64,000 bases of DNA from Toxorhynchites rutilus septentrionalis (Eukaryota; Arthropoda; Insecta; Diptera; Culicidae), in NCBI RefSeq assembly GCF_029784135.1, contig NC_073746.1, positions 183,091,983 through 183,155,982 on the forward strand. The letters run 5' to 3'. Below are positions 43,385-54,639 of this stretch, in pieces. The translations under genes and the position numbers were made by a program. The notes beneath the pieces were generated by a model. It searched no databases and was not told the origin of the DNA. It saw only the letters and a list, made by a program, of their open reading frames with translations. Position 1 is the first letter of the stretch. Each line of letters begins with the position of its first letter.

Positions 43385-43617
43385 AAACATGTCCGTATTC
43401 CCCCCACTATATGTCAATGCGGATAATCATCGAATAAATGTTCTACTTTTCGGTCTGTTTTAATTTTATTAAAAACATTGAAAAACCTTCGACCGATTAT
43501 TTCGAAAAACAGTACATTGAAATGCAAGAAACTGCATTTAAGTTTGGTAAAACACGAGTTTCGAAAGATATAATAATAGTTCTTCTTAATATGTCCGTTT
43601 TTCCCCACCTTCCCTAC
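43385..43617. repeat. fragment of the 33192-33738 MITE, inverted
   Basis: It ends TCCGTTTTTCCCCACCTTCCC followed by TA, the complement of the other copy's left end. The other end is incomplete. Confidence 0.68.
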
Positions 43618-43654
43618 TTATAAAAATATTAAAATTGATAGTCTGTGTATGTTA

Positions 43655-44991
43655 AGGCCCATTTATACGTTGCTAGTAGCTGACTTCACAATGAGCAGCT
43701 ACTGACCCGGTGAACTCGCTTGACAAATGGTTGACTCGCCTTGTCCGTTCACACAATGTGAGCTGCTGACAAGAAACCAGATACCACGACACGGGTTTAC
43801 CAGAGATGCCAGGCGATTTTTCAAATGTCCATCAAATAGTCAGAAACAGCAATCAGGTCCGAATTTGTCAGATGATTGATCCGAAATCGGCTTCTTTATT
43901 GGCAGTTTTCATCTTAGGTTTTCAGTTGAATTTATCATTACACAATTTTATAGCGAAACGCACGCTGGCCGTGTTTAAAAATACTTTGTGCTGAATTTAT
44001 TTTATACTGAAGGTACTATCCGAAAAAAGCAGAAAGAAAAAAGGATTCGGGCCAGAAATTGGATGCAAAGAAAAGAAGCAACAAATACAATATTGAAGTA
44101 ACTCTACAATGATGATCTCCGAGAGTACAGAGCAGTGTTGAGAATAACACCTGAAAAAGTGAGAAAACTGTTGGATTTAATTGCTCCACAAATATAACGC
44201 CAAGATACACTCATGAAGGATGCTAAACCTACAAGAGTGAAACTAGAAATGATGTGCCTTTCTTCTGGAATATCGTTCAGATTATTGTCGAAATTTTTTA
44301 AAATCTCGAAAGCATCCATAGCTAAAATAATTCCGAAAGTATGTGGTGCTCCAAATGGCAGTCTAAAAGATTTTTCAAAATTTGATTTATTTCGCCTTGA
44401 CAGCAGCTTCGTGTACCAATTTGTGAAATAAAAATGTTAGTAGATTTGCAGGAGCAATTAATACGCCTCAAAAACTAAAATAATGAATGAAAATCTACTT
44501 TTTCTAAATCGAATATGTATTCTGTTTCTTAGAACAATACTTTTTTGCAAGTTTTGAGTGAATTTTGAATTAAAATCGTGCCCGATAATGATTTTATATT
44601 TAGATCCCCAAGAAAACTATTTTTAAAAAACGTGCCCCGTCAGCGTGCAAAACTAAATAATAACGATTCCGTTTAGAAACTATGAGGGTTTAATTTGTTC
44701 TTCCAATAATTTTCAAGTCTATAAATATCTTCGCATATTTTCAAATATCTTAAAAATAGAGAAATGTAAAGACAATGTCAAGATTTGGCATCCCTGATTC
44801 GAGCGCTAAAATCTGTTTTTGACGTTTTGAGGGATGCGAGTGCGAGTAAATTCAAAAAACTTTGAAGTAGCTCGCACACCGAATCACACATGACACTAGC
44901 TGGCATGATGTGTTCACACGGTGTGAGTAGCTGCACTGCAGTAACTGACTAGACCGACTCGTATGTTTACTCGCACCGTCTGAACCCGGCT
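43655..44991 (+). mobile_element. PIF/Harbinger element, copy 2, internally deleted
   Basis: Ends AGGCCCATTTATACG and (complement) AGCCGGGTTCAGACG are flanked by TTA on both sides (43652-43654, 44992-44994). It lies inverted relative to copy 1 and has the same internal deletion, so both derive from one deleted parent. Confidence 0.88.
44028..44430 (+). pseudogene. HARBI1-like N-terminal remnant
   Basis: LREYRAVLRITPEKVRKLLD is followed by an in-frame stop, then PTRVKLEMMCLSSGISFRLL and FFKISKASIAKIIPKVC. This is the N-terminal helical and HTH part of Harbinger nuclease; in family proteins it precedes a DDE nuclease, which is absent here. Confidence 0.78.
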
Positions 44992-44994
44992 TTA

Positions 44995-45640
44995 TTGTTA
45001 CTTAAACCAAACCCCAACAGAATGACAATGATACTCGAGTGCCATCGCCGGCCACTGAGATACTATGCGCACGTAACCACTGTGGTGTCGCCGGCAGTCA
45101 GGCGCTAGTTTGCGTGCGTAACCACTGTGGTGTCGCCGGACGCCAAAGTGTTAATACCGCTGAACGAAAGAGCGAAAGAACGGTTCAAAAGAACTGATTC
45201 ACTTAGATGAACGGTTAGTGAGTGAACCGTTCATCAAAGTGAACTGTTTTGCCCAATTCTAGTTTTGTAATCCCACGTCAACAATGCGGTGTTTTGGACC
45301 CATTAATAAATTTGGAAAATATTTGTGAAAGTTTAATGTCACAACAATCTAAAAATATCCGTAAAAAGAGAGTATTTTTCATAAAGACTTTGGAACGACA
45401 CTTGAAAATTGAAAGAAATACAAGCAACTATTTCAAACCAAAACCGTTGTTCGATATTAATATTTGAACAAAACATCTATTCAACCGGAAGCGCGAGTAA
45501 AGAAAGTGAACGCTACATGAAATAATACTCGGTCATGTGAATAAATCTATCAATCCACATTTTCGCACATAATGTCTGTGCACTTGTTGCGTCTGTGGTA
45601 AATTTTGACATTCAGACCAATTTTGCGTCTTGTGTATTCT
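44995..45640. other. repeat-like stretch with a direct repeat
   Basis: The 23-bp segment beginning CGTAACCACTGTGG occurs at 45073-45095 and 45117-45139. A later GAACGGTTCAAAAGAACTGA and GTGAACCGTTCA form an inverted pair near 45180-45240. A short form of the double-palindrome module is at 45268-45290. No gene. Confidence 0.45.
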
Positions 45641-46661
45641 AGGAAGCAATTATCAAGAAGCAGCGGTTCATGATTTCAGCAAATTCTTATTTCGTTGGAG
45701 CGACAAGGACAAAATGACCAAATGAACGAATTGCTCTCTTTTACCCATGCGATGTTGATGCTTTCGTTTAGCCTGAACCAGCAGGAGTTTAGTCCATTCG
45801 CGCCAGTATTGGTGCAATGCGTTCTTGTAGAGGACTTGGTAGTGTTCGTAGCGGTTCGTAGTCCGCTCGCATTGAGACGATTCAGTCACACAGTCAGCAG
45901 AGCTAAGGAAAAATTATACAGAGACGTAAATAGCGATCGAAGAAAAGTTTTAGTAATCTAGCGAAAATCGGGTTTTCCGTCGTGTTTTCGATAATTGCTT
46001 TACCGATAAAAATTGAAAGATTTCACGTCCATCTGGACGAGTGCTCCGTGGTAGGAGTTTGAAAAAGTCTTGTTGGGAGAGAAATAGGGATTCGGCCAAT
46101 CTTTCCGATTGGTTGACGAATGGCTGTATAGAAAATTTTCTGTGAAGTTATTTCTTCTGGTCCATTCGCCGTCCGTTTTTCTATCTATTGCCAGCATCGT
46201 TCAGAGGGAGGATATCAGTGATTGTGTCTAGAATATAAGTAAATGTTGCACTTTTTTGCAACTAGCTCTTGTTTTCTTTAGACGAAAAGAAGGCCTCCGT
46301 GTTATGGCAGATGAAAAATAATGCGATTCCGTGGGAAAAAGTGAGCTGCAAGTTGCTAGAAGGAAACATTGTTGAAACCAGATAGCGAACGGGAAGTTGC
46401 GGTGAGGGTGGGAGTGATCTTCCTGATGTTCATCGATTTTGAATCAAAATAAAGGATATTTTCCTATCGGATTTGTGCTCTGTGTAATTAAATGCTTTTC
46501 GACATAAGTGTATGTGTGTTTTCCCACTGGAAATAAATCACATAAGAACATGTGTTGATCGTTATTAGAGTGATCTGAATTTTGTGAAAGAAACACAAAA
46601 TCTTGCCAGAAAAGGAATATACTACTCTCGAAGAGCAACAGAAGTCGAATTAGAAAAAGAG
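45641..46661 (+). promoter_or_regulatory. CRTC: likely CRTC promoter and 5' untranslated region
   Basis: Sequence upstream of the CRTC start codon is not shared with other parts of the window. It holds an inverted pair of CCAAT boxes at 46096-46100 and 46108-46112, TCAGT-type initiator words near 45890-45900, and a possible 5' UTR acceptor TTCTTTAG near 46280. The transcription start is not fixed. Confidence 0.4.
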
Positions 46662-46775
46662 ATGGCGAACCCTCGTAAATTCAGCGAGAAGATTGCTTTG
46701 CACAATCAGAAACAAGCGGAAGAGACTGCAGAATTTGAGCGAATTATGCGGGAAGTTTCAGATGTCACATCCAAG
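46662..46775 (+). CDS. CRTC: CRTC (CREB-regulated transcription coactivator), first coding exon
   Basis: ATG at 46662 opens 38 codons beginning [18 protein letters not shown] and ending [15 protein letters not shown] at a GTAGGC donor (46776), phase 0. This N-terminal CREB-binding helix ([21 protein letters not shown]) is nearly invariant in animals. CRTC binds the bZIP of CREB and is controlled by phosphorylation-dependent cytoplasmic retention by SIK/14-3-3; those sites are encoded by later exons that are not in the window. An upstream in-frame extension from 46584 exists, but the conserved start is MANPRKF. The downstream intron exceeds 17 kb. Confidence 0.95.
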
Positions 46776-47212
46776 GTAGGCTATGGAGGTTCTTTTTTGG
46801 TCCCGGCATTAATCCTAAAGTGTGTGAGAAAGTGAGGACTGAGTTGTATTGATGTTCGAGAATATGGGCCGCGCGCTTAACGTCGTGTGGCAGAGGATGA
46901 ATTCGATTATATTTTGTTATTTCCTATGAAATTATACATGACATATATGAGAAGAGTAAAAGATGAATATTATCGTATTGATGGTTCAATTTGTTATTAT
47001 ACTCGTGGTTCGTCTCGTCCTAAAAATAATTGTGTGAAATAAGAGACAGAATGCGTTGCAAAGTAGAGCTGCAGCATCATAAGTTCGCATTTGAGGCTCG
47101 TATGCACTGAATAGAAAATTACCAATGGTTTTTTTGCGACATTATTATATAAAATATTTGTATTGAATGCCAATGTATTACGAATGCAAAGTTCTACACG
47201 TTTAGATCCAGG
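46776..47212. other. start of CRTC intron, no recognised feature
   Basis: Non-repetitive by eye and without coding frames beyond the exon. Confidence 0.4.
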
Positions 47213-47350
47213 GTTACCATATCTACAAAATAATCTGCATTATACAGATTTTTCAGACCTTTTGAAACCAAAATCTGTAGACACAGATCACAGTTTTTTT
47301 TAAATTTTCATACAGATTTACAGATTTTTCAAAATAACGATCCAATATTG
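47213..47350. repeat. fragment of the hAT-like MITE family
   Basis: CAGGGTTACCATATCTACAA resembles the left end of the element at 7416, followed by repeated ACAGATTTTTC words. The right end is not found. Confidence 0.6.
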
Positions 47351-48030
47351 ATTATGACTTAATCTCAGTAATATTTTTTCCCAACTCACCCACTTTATTC
47401 ATATAGGATTTGAATCTGTCTGAATCAGAGTGATTTTGACATTCATATGCAGGGTCGCCAACTATATAAAAATCAGGATAAATCAGGATAGCTCATATTG
47501 GGTTGTCCGAAAAGTTAATGTCGATTTTTGGGAAAACAAAAACATCATTTTCAATCAACGCAATTCGATTTAATTTTATATCCATAGTTCTGTTTCACAA
47601 CCTTTTGCCATCTTTCACGCAGCTTAAATATTCTATCCTCCCAGAACGTGTTTGCTTCTTCGTCAAAAACTACTGCGAGCCATACATGTGAGAAACAGGT
47701 TGCTTGGTAGTAGCTCATAATACAGAATCCATTCCAAATCCCACCAGAAACAGAGTACAGTCATACCTCGATATAAGGCAACCTCGATATAAAGCAACCT
47801 CGATATAACGTAACTTCTACCTCGATATAACGTAACTTTTTAAGATGTAAAAATAAACAATACAGAAATAGTATAAATTATTTCGAATAAATGTTTCTCG
47901 TAAGTTTCCAAACAAATAAGTACCGTAAAATGGGGTAGCATTGTTAGTTTTCCTTTTGGATCTCAATTTTATTTTTTGATAAAAAGGAGCTTGTGGAAAA
48001 GCAATGTACGGATTGTTTTGTATGGTTCCC

Positions 48031-48561
48031 GGAATAAATCGCCACAGAAAACGACTGCAACAGAAACCACCGCTTATAAAATGTGTAGTAGGCTATAAAT
48101 ATTGTGGCGCGGTATTGTATTTCAAAACAAGAATTAACCGGGCAAACGTATCGCCCCAGGCAAACGTAACGCCCCGGGCAGACGTATACCGTCCGACGCT
48201 CGCTAGAGCTCGGTCGGACATTGCTAAAGGATCGTATCCTATGTTTCAAACTAACCGGGCAATCAGTGGATCCCAGGTTTGCGTGCGAGACACCGCCGCT
48301 TCCGACGGCGGGTCGGCGGTGGACTCGGATTGCGTCATCTTGGCGGCATGGGCCGCCTCGATTCCTTATCCTCGCCAAATGGGGACTTCGTCCCCATTAC
48401 ATTGTCCTCAGAATAAATTTCGAAAAACGAGAACAAGAGAATAAATTTATAATAGAAATGTGAGGCACATGATGTTTTTCCCGCGCCAAATATTTCTAGC
48501 CTACTACACTTTTTCTAAGCGGTTGTTTCTGTTGCAGTTGTTTACTGTGGCGATTTATTCC
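48031..48561. mobile_element. foldback MITE with ~80-bp inverted arms and GC-rich core
   Basis: The arm 48031-48113 (GGAATAAATCGCCACAG onward) pairs with 48480-48561 (CTGTGGCGATTTATTCC at its end). The core is far richer in GC than its surroundings and holds three hairpins, reported separately. Confidence 0.78.
48140..48420 (+). repeat. GC-rich hairpin cluster
   Basis: Tandem GGCAAACGTANCGCCCC-type units at 48150-48190 are followed by stems at 48293-48311 (CCGCCG/CGGCGG), 48342-48357 (GGCGGC/GCCGCC) and 48381-48395 (GGGGAC TTC GTCCCC). No long reading frame with family resemblance. Confidence 0.7.
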
Positions 48562-49007
48562 GGTCACCGTTTTGTATTACAGTCCACGGCAATTTCCCTT
48601 ATGAAATAGGCATGCCTTCAACCTGATGTTCTTGGGCGGTCTTTCCACTTGGTATTATTATGGCATTTTTGGAGCTATCCGGCTAGATACCGGATATTGC
48701 AAAAAAACCACAATTTCTTATTAACACGTTCATCGCCCAAAGCGGCTTTTCTAAGTTTCACATGCCAAAGTCATATTATATGGATTTGCAAAAAGCTGCC
48801 ATACAAACCATCCGCACTATAGATTAATGAAAAGTATAGTATAAATATTATAATAATATGGTTATAATTTTATTATTATTCTACATATCCTATAGTAACA
48901 CCTTGCCTATTCTATCAAATTCCTTTTAAAAATCCTATTCAATTTGAACGAGGAAAGTGTCACCCATATGACGGGGTGTCGAAAGTGTTAACACAACATA
49001 AATAACG

Positions 49008-49245
49008 GACGGCGCCAGTGGTTGTGAGGTTAGCGTAACAGCCTCACAATCCGATCGGCCTGGGTTCCCAGCTGACGTCGTTGGGATTTTCTGAGGCGAA
49101 AAATCTCTGGCTACGTCTTCCTTCGGAAAGAAAGTAAAAGAAGTTGGCCCGGCTCATTCGTTGTTGAGTCTGACAGCTAGGAACAGGTGTAGTCGCCTCC
49201 TTGATCGGTGATTGGCACTGAAGTGGCGGAAATAGGCCGACAAAA
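49008..49245 (+). repeat. tRNA-derived SINE
   Basis: The tRNA-like head has GTTGTGAGGTTAGCG and, downstream, GGCCTGGGTTCCCAGCT where the B box belongs. The body is about 170 bp. An A-rich tail follows near 49245-49265. Confidence 0.6.
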
Positions 49246-49785
49246 AATAAGTGAAGATAAAAAAAACAACATAAATCATAACAAAAAAACGTAGCATAGC
49301 ATAACCATTTATGCATAATTAAAAATAAGATTTGATTGCTGAAATGCCAGATTTTTTAAAATTAAATTAATATTTATTCATAACATTAATTTATGAACAG
49401 TACTCAAAATTTGCCAGTGGTTATTATTATTATGAATAAATAATAAATTTTCGGAAGTTGATGATGGCAACCGATTACGCTTTGCTTCGTAAACCAGGTT
49501 AACTTCAGAGAATAGTCTTCGCTGTAATACTACTGCAAGGAGCTGAAAGATAAACTCTAGCAATCCTTGCCCTCGATTGACTGCCTCGATTTTAATGACC
49601 ACCAAATATAGAATCGATCGCAAACGTGATGCACATTTCGTCGATTTCGTTAGCAACGGGATTTTTTTTTCCTAATCGCGACTCTTATTTTAATTTGCCA
49701 CTTCGTCCTAAAAGTCCTAAAAGGTGTGTCGTGAGTTTCGTGTATAAGGTTTGATTCAGTTTAGTCTCTTTTGTTTCATTTACAG

Positions 49786-49934
49786 GTCTTGAAGACGACG
49801 ATGAGCTGTTACTCTCAGAAGAAGATTCCTCGCAAGATATTCTATATACTCCAATAACATCGCCAGCAAGACTGTTTACGTTTCAAGAACTCCTAAATAG
49901 TCTGACTCGATCCTCGGGTCTGAAAAGGTTGCCA
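49786..49934 (+). other. exon-like open segment of unknown origin
   Basis: Bounded by TTTACAG acceptor and GTAAGT donor, and open in one frame for 49 codons, with acidic LEDDDELLLSEEDSS followed by FTFQELLNSL. The phase (2) is not compatible with direct splicing from CRTC exon 1 (phase 0). It sits inside the pogo-like element, whose C-terminal coding often has an acidic stretch and a short helix, so a transposase remnant is the likelier reading. Confidence 0.4.
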
Positions 49935-49941
49935 GTAAGTA

Positions 49942-50155
49942 CAGGTCGGACTCGATTATGTATAATCGCAATTTCACTTTCAACGTTAATTTTCGAATCC
50001 AACACATCATCGAATCACAAAAAAGCTATTTTTCTATTAATGTTTGACATTCATACATAAATGAAAAATTGTTTTCTTGAGATTCGATTATGTATAGGAT
50101 ATGAAAATAATTGTTGAAAAAAAAAGGTCGACTATATATAATCGAGTCCGACCTG
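49942..50155. mobile_element. 214-bp MITE with CAGGTCGGACTCGATTAT ends
   Basis: The left CAGGTCGGACTCGATTAT and its complement at the right (ATAATCGAGTCCGACCTG) are perfect over 18 bp. TA flanks both sides (49940-49941, 50156-50157). A longer relative starts at 61430. Confidence 0.92.
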
Positions 50156-50720
50156 TAATTCTGATCTTCTCCTAAGTAGTTAAATCCTTATCAGAAAAAA
50201 ACCCTGTTGAAGATCACTTGCAGAAAAATTGAATCTCTATTAAAGGATATCCACGGAAACGGGAAATTTATTCATAGTTCAGTATTTTTATGTAAAAATG
50301 TGTTTATTTCTTCTAAAATGTAGTCCTTTATTCGCTTCATGCACAAATGCAGTGTCATCCAGTTTCGTAGTTGCAGATAAAAAGCCGAATATCCGACTAT
50401 CAGGCCTTGAAGCTATCCGGTATTCGGCCAAACTACTATCCGTTTCATCACTAATTGATCACTAAAAAAATTTCAGACCTTTTCCTCTACTTAAAACTGA
50501 TCCTGTTTGTCTACGAAAATTATCTTAAATGGGCATAAGATAGTTTTATAAAGACTGCTGGGTGATAGAGAATTAGTTTTTGCGCATTTTTGAGTAATCA
50601 TGAACAGTTTTGCATGAATAAAAAAAATTGTTTTTGCTTCGGTATAACGTAACGAGAAAAAAAGTGGCATTATATCGAGGTATTCCTGTATATCTTCCTT
50701 TTGGCGAAGACCGAATATGT

Positions 50721-51520
50721 AATACAATAAATAAACATTGTATAAATCTTCGCATAAGCGGAAATGCTAGTATTTCGCCTGACTTTTTGATCGTTTACAT
50801 TTTTTTCCGAAAAACCTACAGCCTCACTACAGTCAATTGCAGAGAAATCAATATTCAAATTTTCACTTAATTCATCATCCATGCTTTAGAATAAATCTTT
50901 ACTCAACAAATGAGGAAAGCATATCTGCAGTGGAAGACTAGTTGAATTTTTCCTAATTTTTATGATATTTAGTACGGTTATGGATATATTTACCATAGTC
51001 CCATCATTAAAGTTTATTCTACTTTGAATCAGACGAACAAATTTCATATAAATCTTTCTATATTGACTGTGGATTCAGAGATAAAAAAGTTAAGTACAAA
51101 GTTTAACTTAATGTAAGATATATACAAGTGCGAACCGGAGAACTATCATGACAGAAAACTTTGGCGTGGAAACTGGTATATTTATTACGAATGATGTAAA
51201 CAGTACAAACATTTGGAAAAATCAGGATCATTTCAGAAAAATCAGGATAAATTGAGTGTTCGTCAGGATATCAGGGAGCATGCTAAAAAGTCTGGGAAAT
51301 CCTGAAAAATCAGGAAGGTTGGCCGAAGCATTAATGAAACTTTGTCCTCTTATGGTAAGAATTTCAACATTTATCGTCATCGATTACTTCCTCTGGGGGT
51401 ACGCGAAGGACCGTTACTATGTTAAAAAGCCACAGAATTTGGAGGAACTTGAAGAAGAAACAACTCGGATTTTCAACAGCTTCGAAGCCGTAATGTTAGA
51501 GTTGTACATGAAGAATTTTG
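50721..51520. repeat. 0.8-kb duplicated block, copy A
   Basis: 800 bp almost identical (about 8 differences) to 51785-52583. It begins inside the family R remnant and ends inside a transposase fragment (51300-51520, DYFLWGYAKDRYYVKK), i.e. it crosses unrelated repeat junctions. Confidence 0.92.
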
Positions 51521-51550
51521 TTCACCGTTTAAAACGCCAGCGACCCATAT
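51310..51550 (+). pseudogene. Tc1/mariner-type transposase C-terminal fragment
   Basis: Encodes DYFLWGYAKDRYYVKKPQNL and an LEELEEETTRIF helix, matching the catalytic C-terminal part of mariner-like transposases (DxFLWGYLK). A second copy is at 52370-52590 within block B, with one changed residue (KKAQ). Not functional. Confidence 0.7.
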
Positions 51551-51784
51551 TATCTTCAATCCAATTGTGTTGCCTATTGGAGGGTACGTACCGACATGGA
51601 GTATAAAAAATTACTTAAAATACTAGTAATACTTTGTTTTAAAATTATCTGGCTATCTGGTTTGCCAACACGGAAATGCACATCACACAGTTGAACAATC
51701 CGCATCCGAATTAAAAAGAATTTCAAGAAAAGAGAAGATAAAGTAGGAAGCATGCACTGATGTCTTGACTTGACAAAGGATGGA

Positions 51785-52583
51785 AATACAATAAATAAAC
51801 ATTGTATAAATCTTCGCATAAGCGGAAATGCTAGTATTTCGCCTGACTTTTTGATCGTTTACATTTTTTCCGAAAAACCTACAGCCTCACTACAGTCAAT
51901 TGCAGAGAAATCAATATTCAAATTTTCACTTAATTCATCATCCATGCTTTAGAATAAATCTTTACTCAACAAATGAGGAAAGCATATCTGCAGTGGAAGA
52001 CTAGTTGAATTTTTCCTAATTTTTATGATATTTAGTACGGTTATGGATATATTTACCATAGTCCCATCATTAAAGTTTATTCTACTTTGAATCAGACGAA
52101 CAAATTTCATATAAATCTTTCTATATTGACTGTGGATTCAAAGATAAAAAAGTTAAGTACAAAGTTTAACTTAATGTAAGATATATACAAGTGCGAACCG
52201 GAGAACGATCATGACAGAAAACTTTGGCGTGGAAACTGGTATATTTATTACGAATGATGTAAACAGTACAAACATCTGGAAAAATCAGAATCATTTCAGA
52301 AAAATCAGGATAAATTGAGTGTTCGTCAGGATATTAGGGAGCATGCTAAAAAGTCTGGGAAATCCTGAAAAATCAGGAAGGTTGGCCGAAGCATTAATGA
52401 AACTTTGTCCTCTTATGGTAAGAATTTCAACATTTATCGTCATCGATTACTTCCTCTGGGGGTACGCGAAGGACCGTTACTATGTTAAAAAGGCACAGAA
52501 TTTGGAGGAACTTGAAGAAGAAACAACTCGGATTTTCAACAGCTTCGAAGCCGTAATGTTAGAGTTGTACATGAAGAATTTTG
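51785..52583. repeat. 0.8-kb duplicated block, copy B, flanked by a 23-bp repeat
   Basis: Copy B is bounded exactly by two copies of a 23-bp sequence (GTCTTGACTTGACAAAGG...) at 51762-51784 and 52584-52606. Copy A is not so flanked. B therefore looks inserted with target duplication. Confidence 0.9.
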
Positions 52584-52606
52584 GTCTTGACTTGACAAAG
52601 GATGGA

Positions 52607-53218
52607 GGAGTAAAGGGTCCAAATTTTCGAGCGAAACCGGGACGTAGCTTCGATATAAATCATGACATGAAGATAAAATACAGCATTTTGGAGCTACAAA
52701 TTTCTAGTTTAGAGATATCGTACGTACATATTTTCAATTTGATGTGTATATGCTCTGTAGACAAAAGACATTGCAAGAAAAGATAAAATGTTTTTGGTTT
52801 ACTTTTAAAGTTTCTATAGATTTTAAACATATATTCCCAATAACAACCCAATCAACTTGATTATTTCGCTTCTATTTGATCAATAGAAAGTTTCAGTAGA
52901 ACTATTTACTTCAGAGGTATTCTTTATCGAATGAAAAATTATTCGTTAAATTTTCGATTAAGAATATTTCATGAAACAACGAACGCATAGCAAATCGTTG
53001 GTCAAAACTGCCCACTGCAAACTTGGAAATATTCTATACAAGGTTCAGTTGTTGCTTTGACGAATACATTATTTCATAACAGAATTACAGTGTTCCAAAA
53101 ATAATTTTTTATGTCGCATTTTGTTCCTTTATTTATTTGTCGAATGTAGTTCTTATTACATCAGGAAACATTGATTTCTTACTTACTTTGCCCGAAAAAT
53201 TATTTTTATTGCTCCTCA
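52607..53218. other. stretch without recognised gene
   Basis: AT-rich sequence with one short open frame on the plus strand that continues the transposase fragment into unrelated sequence. Confidence 0.4.
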
Positions 53219-53442
53219 TACCCCTATTCTGCATTCCACCGGATTTGCATTTCGTTCGAGTTATAATTTCGTATTCCCTATTTCGAACGTTTTGCCCATT
53301 CAATGTTCGAAGAGAAACAAATCGAACGAAATGCAAAAACAACTCGAACGAAATGCAAAAACAACTCGAACGGAATACTGAATGGAGTTTTATCCAGTCG
53401 TTTGAAATATTTCGGATCGATCGAAATACAGAATAGGGGTGT
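53219..53442. mobile_element. MITE with internal 22-bp tandem repeat
   Basis: Inverted ends ATACCCCTATTCTGCATT and AATACAGAATAGGGGTGT. Inside, at about 53307-53375, a 22-bp unit containing CTCGAACGAAATGCAAAAAC is repeated about three times, and part of it is inverted at 53245-53262 (GCATTTCGTTCGAG). Confidence 0.72.
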
Positions 53443-53942
53443 TAGTTTTCCTTCGCTTAAATCCTTATCAAAACATCACTTATAAAATTCGAACTTTCTC
53501 ATGAATTGAATAAAATACTGAAAACTATTATATCGGTTTAAAATATACAGGTTGTAAGGTAGCTGATCCGGAATATTTCAGGTGATAGAGAATCATATTT
53601 GATGAAAAAATATTTCAAGCTTATGGTCGAATCTCAACTACGTAAGAATTGTTAATCTTTCCTTGAGACTGGTTTTTTACCTTGAACTGACTTTAATTCA
53701 AAAAGTACGCTGCTTAGCACGATTCACTGTCTGCCATTTAAGGAAATTTTGAATAAAATTCTGTTGTGAAACATTTAGATTAGTGGAAGATAACAAGAAG
53801 GATAATAGTTTGGTGTTAAGGAGGGAATTGTAGAGTGGTTGGAGAGCTTCAATTTGGTTGATAGAAACAATCCAGTTTTGACGTAGGATTACGTCTTTCG
53901 GGAACATCGGGCACGTCGTAAAAATTGTCCAATTTCAAACGC

Positions 53943-54470
53943 TTATTGCTCAGTCATTTCATGATGGATTGATGAAATTTTTGCGTCAATCGATTTCGGC
54001 ACTCCATAACAATTTTTTATATTGAAGAAAATAATATATTTCATGAAACTAACCATCGAACAATTGAAAAATCTCAACCCCTATCCTAATGGAAATACCC
54101 ATTTCTGATTGGTCGAAATTAACGACACATGCAGTGGTTCCCTAACAGAGACATCAAAACAAAGCTGGCTGGGGGAAATTAACATTGCAAATACATGAAA
54201 GTAGGAGGAGCTTTTGCTCCCACAGAAATGTGTTCCCTAACCAAGCTGCCTGGGAGAAATCGGCATTGCAAATACATGAAAGTAGTGGGAACTTTTGTTC
54301 CTACCGAAATGTGTTCCCTAACAGAGACATCAAACCAAGGTGCTCGAGGGAAATCGGCATTGCAAAAATATGGAATTCGGGCACATTTTTATATTGCAAG
54401 TAAGGTGAGTGATACGATCAATTCTAGCAAATTTGGATGTTTAATGTTGGTTGCTTCGTGAAATTTCATG
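53943..54470 (+). repeat. G-family repeat, uninterrupted copy
   Basis: Matches 38917-39106 and continues directly into the tandem units of 41591-41990. It thereby shows the empty site of the 2.5-kb insertion. Confidence 0.85.
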
Positions 54471-54639
54471 TGATTTCCCATATACTCTACATATAGTATT
54501 AGTATTTCCACGAAAGCGACGGAAAACGGTTGTCCATTCGATGAAAACACGGTGGTTTTTACTGCTGATATTCGTAAACAATGGCCTTGAAGTCCCCACA
54601 AACTGCAGACATTTAATCGTCCAATAGTTTGATCGGTTT

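Larger units (their letters stand above)
47758..50688. mobile_element. pogo-like DNA transposon inserted in family R
   Basis: The left end CAGTCATACCTCGATATAA and the right end, complement CAGGAATACCTCGATATAA, are flanked by TA (47756-47757, 50689-50690). The motif ACCTCGATATAACGTAAC is repeated in tandem at 47770-47835, and near the right end (50643). The interior carries a foldback MITE, a SINE, an exon-like open segment and a 214-bp MITE, so the original transposase is largely gone. Confidence 0.8.
47502..50950 (-). repeat. mariner-type remnant (family R), copy 2, split
   Basis: 47502-47757 starts with the TTGGGTTGTCCGAAAAGTTA terminus and matches 16850-17050; 50689-50950 continues the match (17050-17290). 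The split is the TA-flanked element at 47758-50688. Confidence 0.75.
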
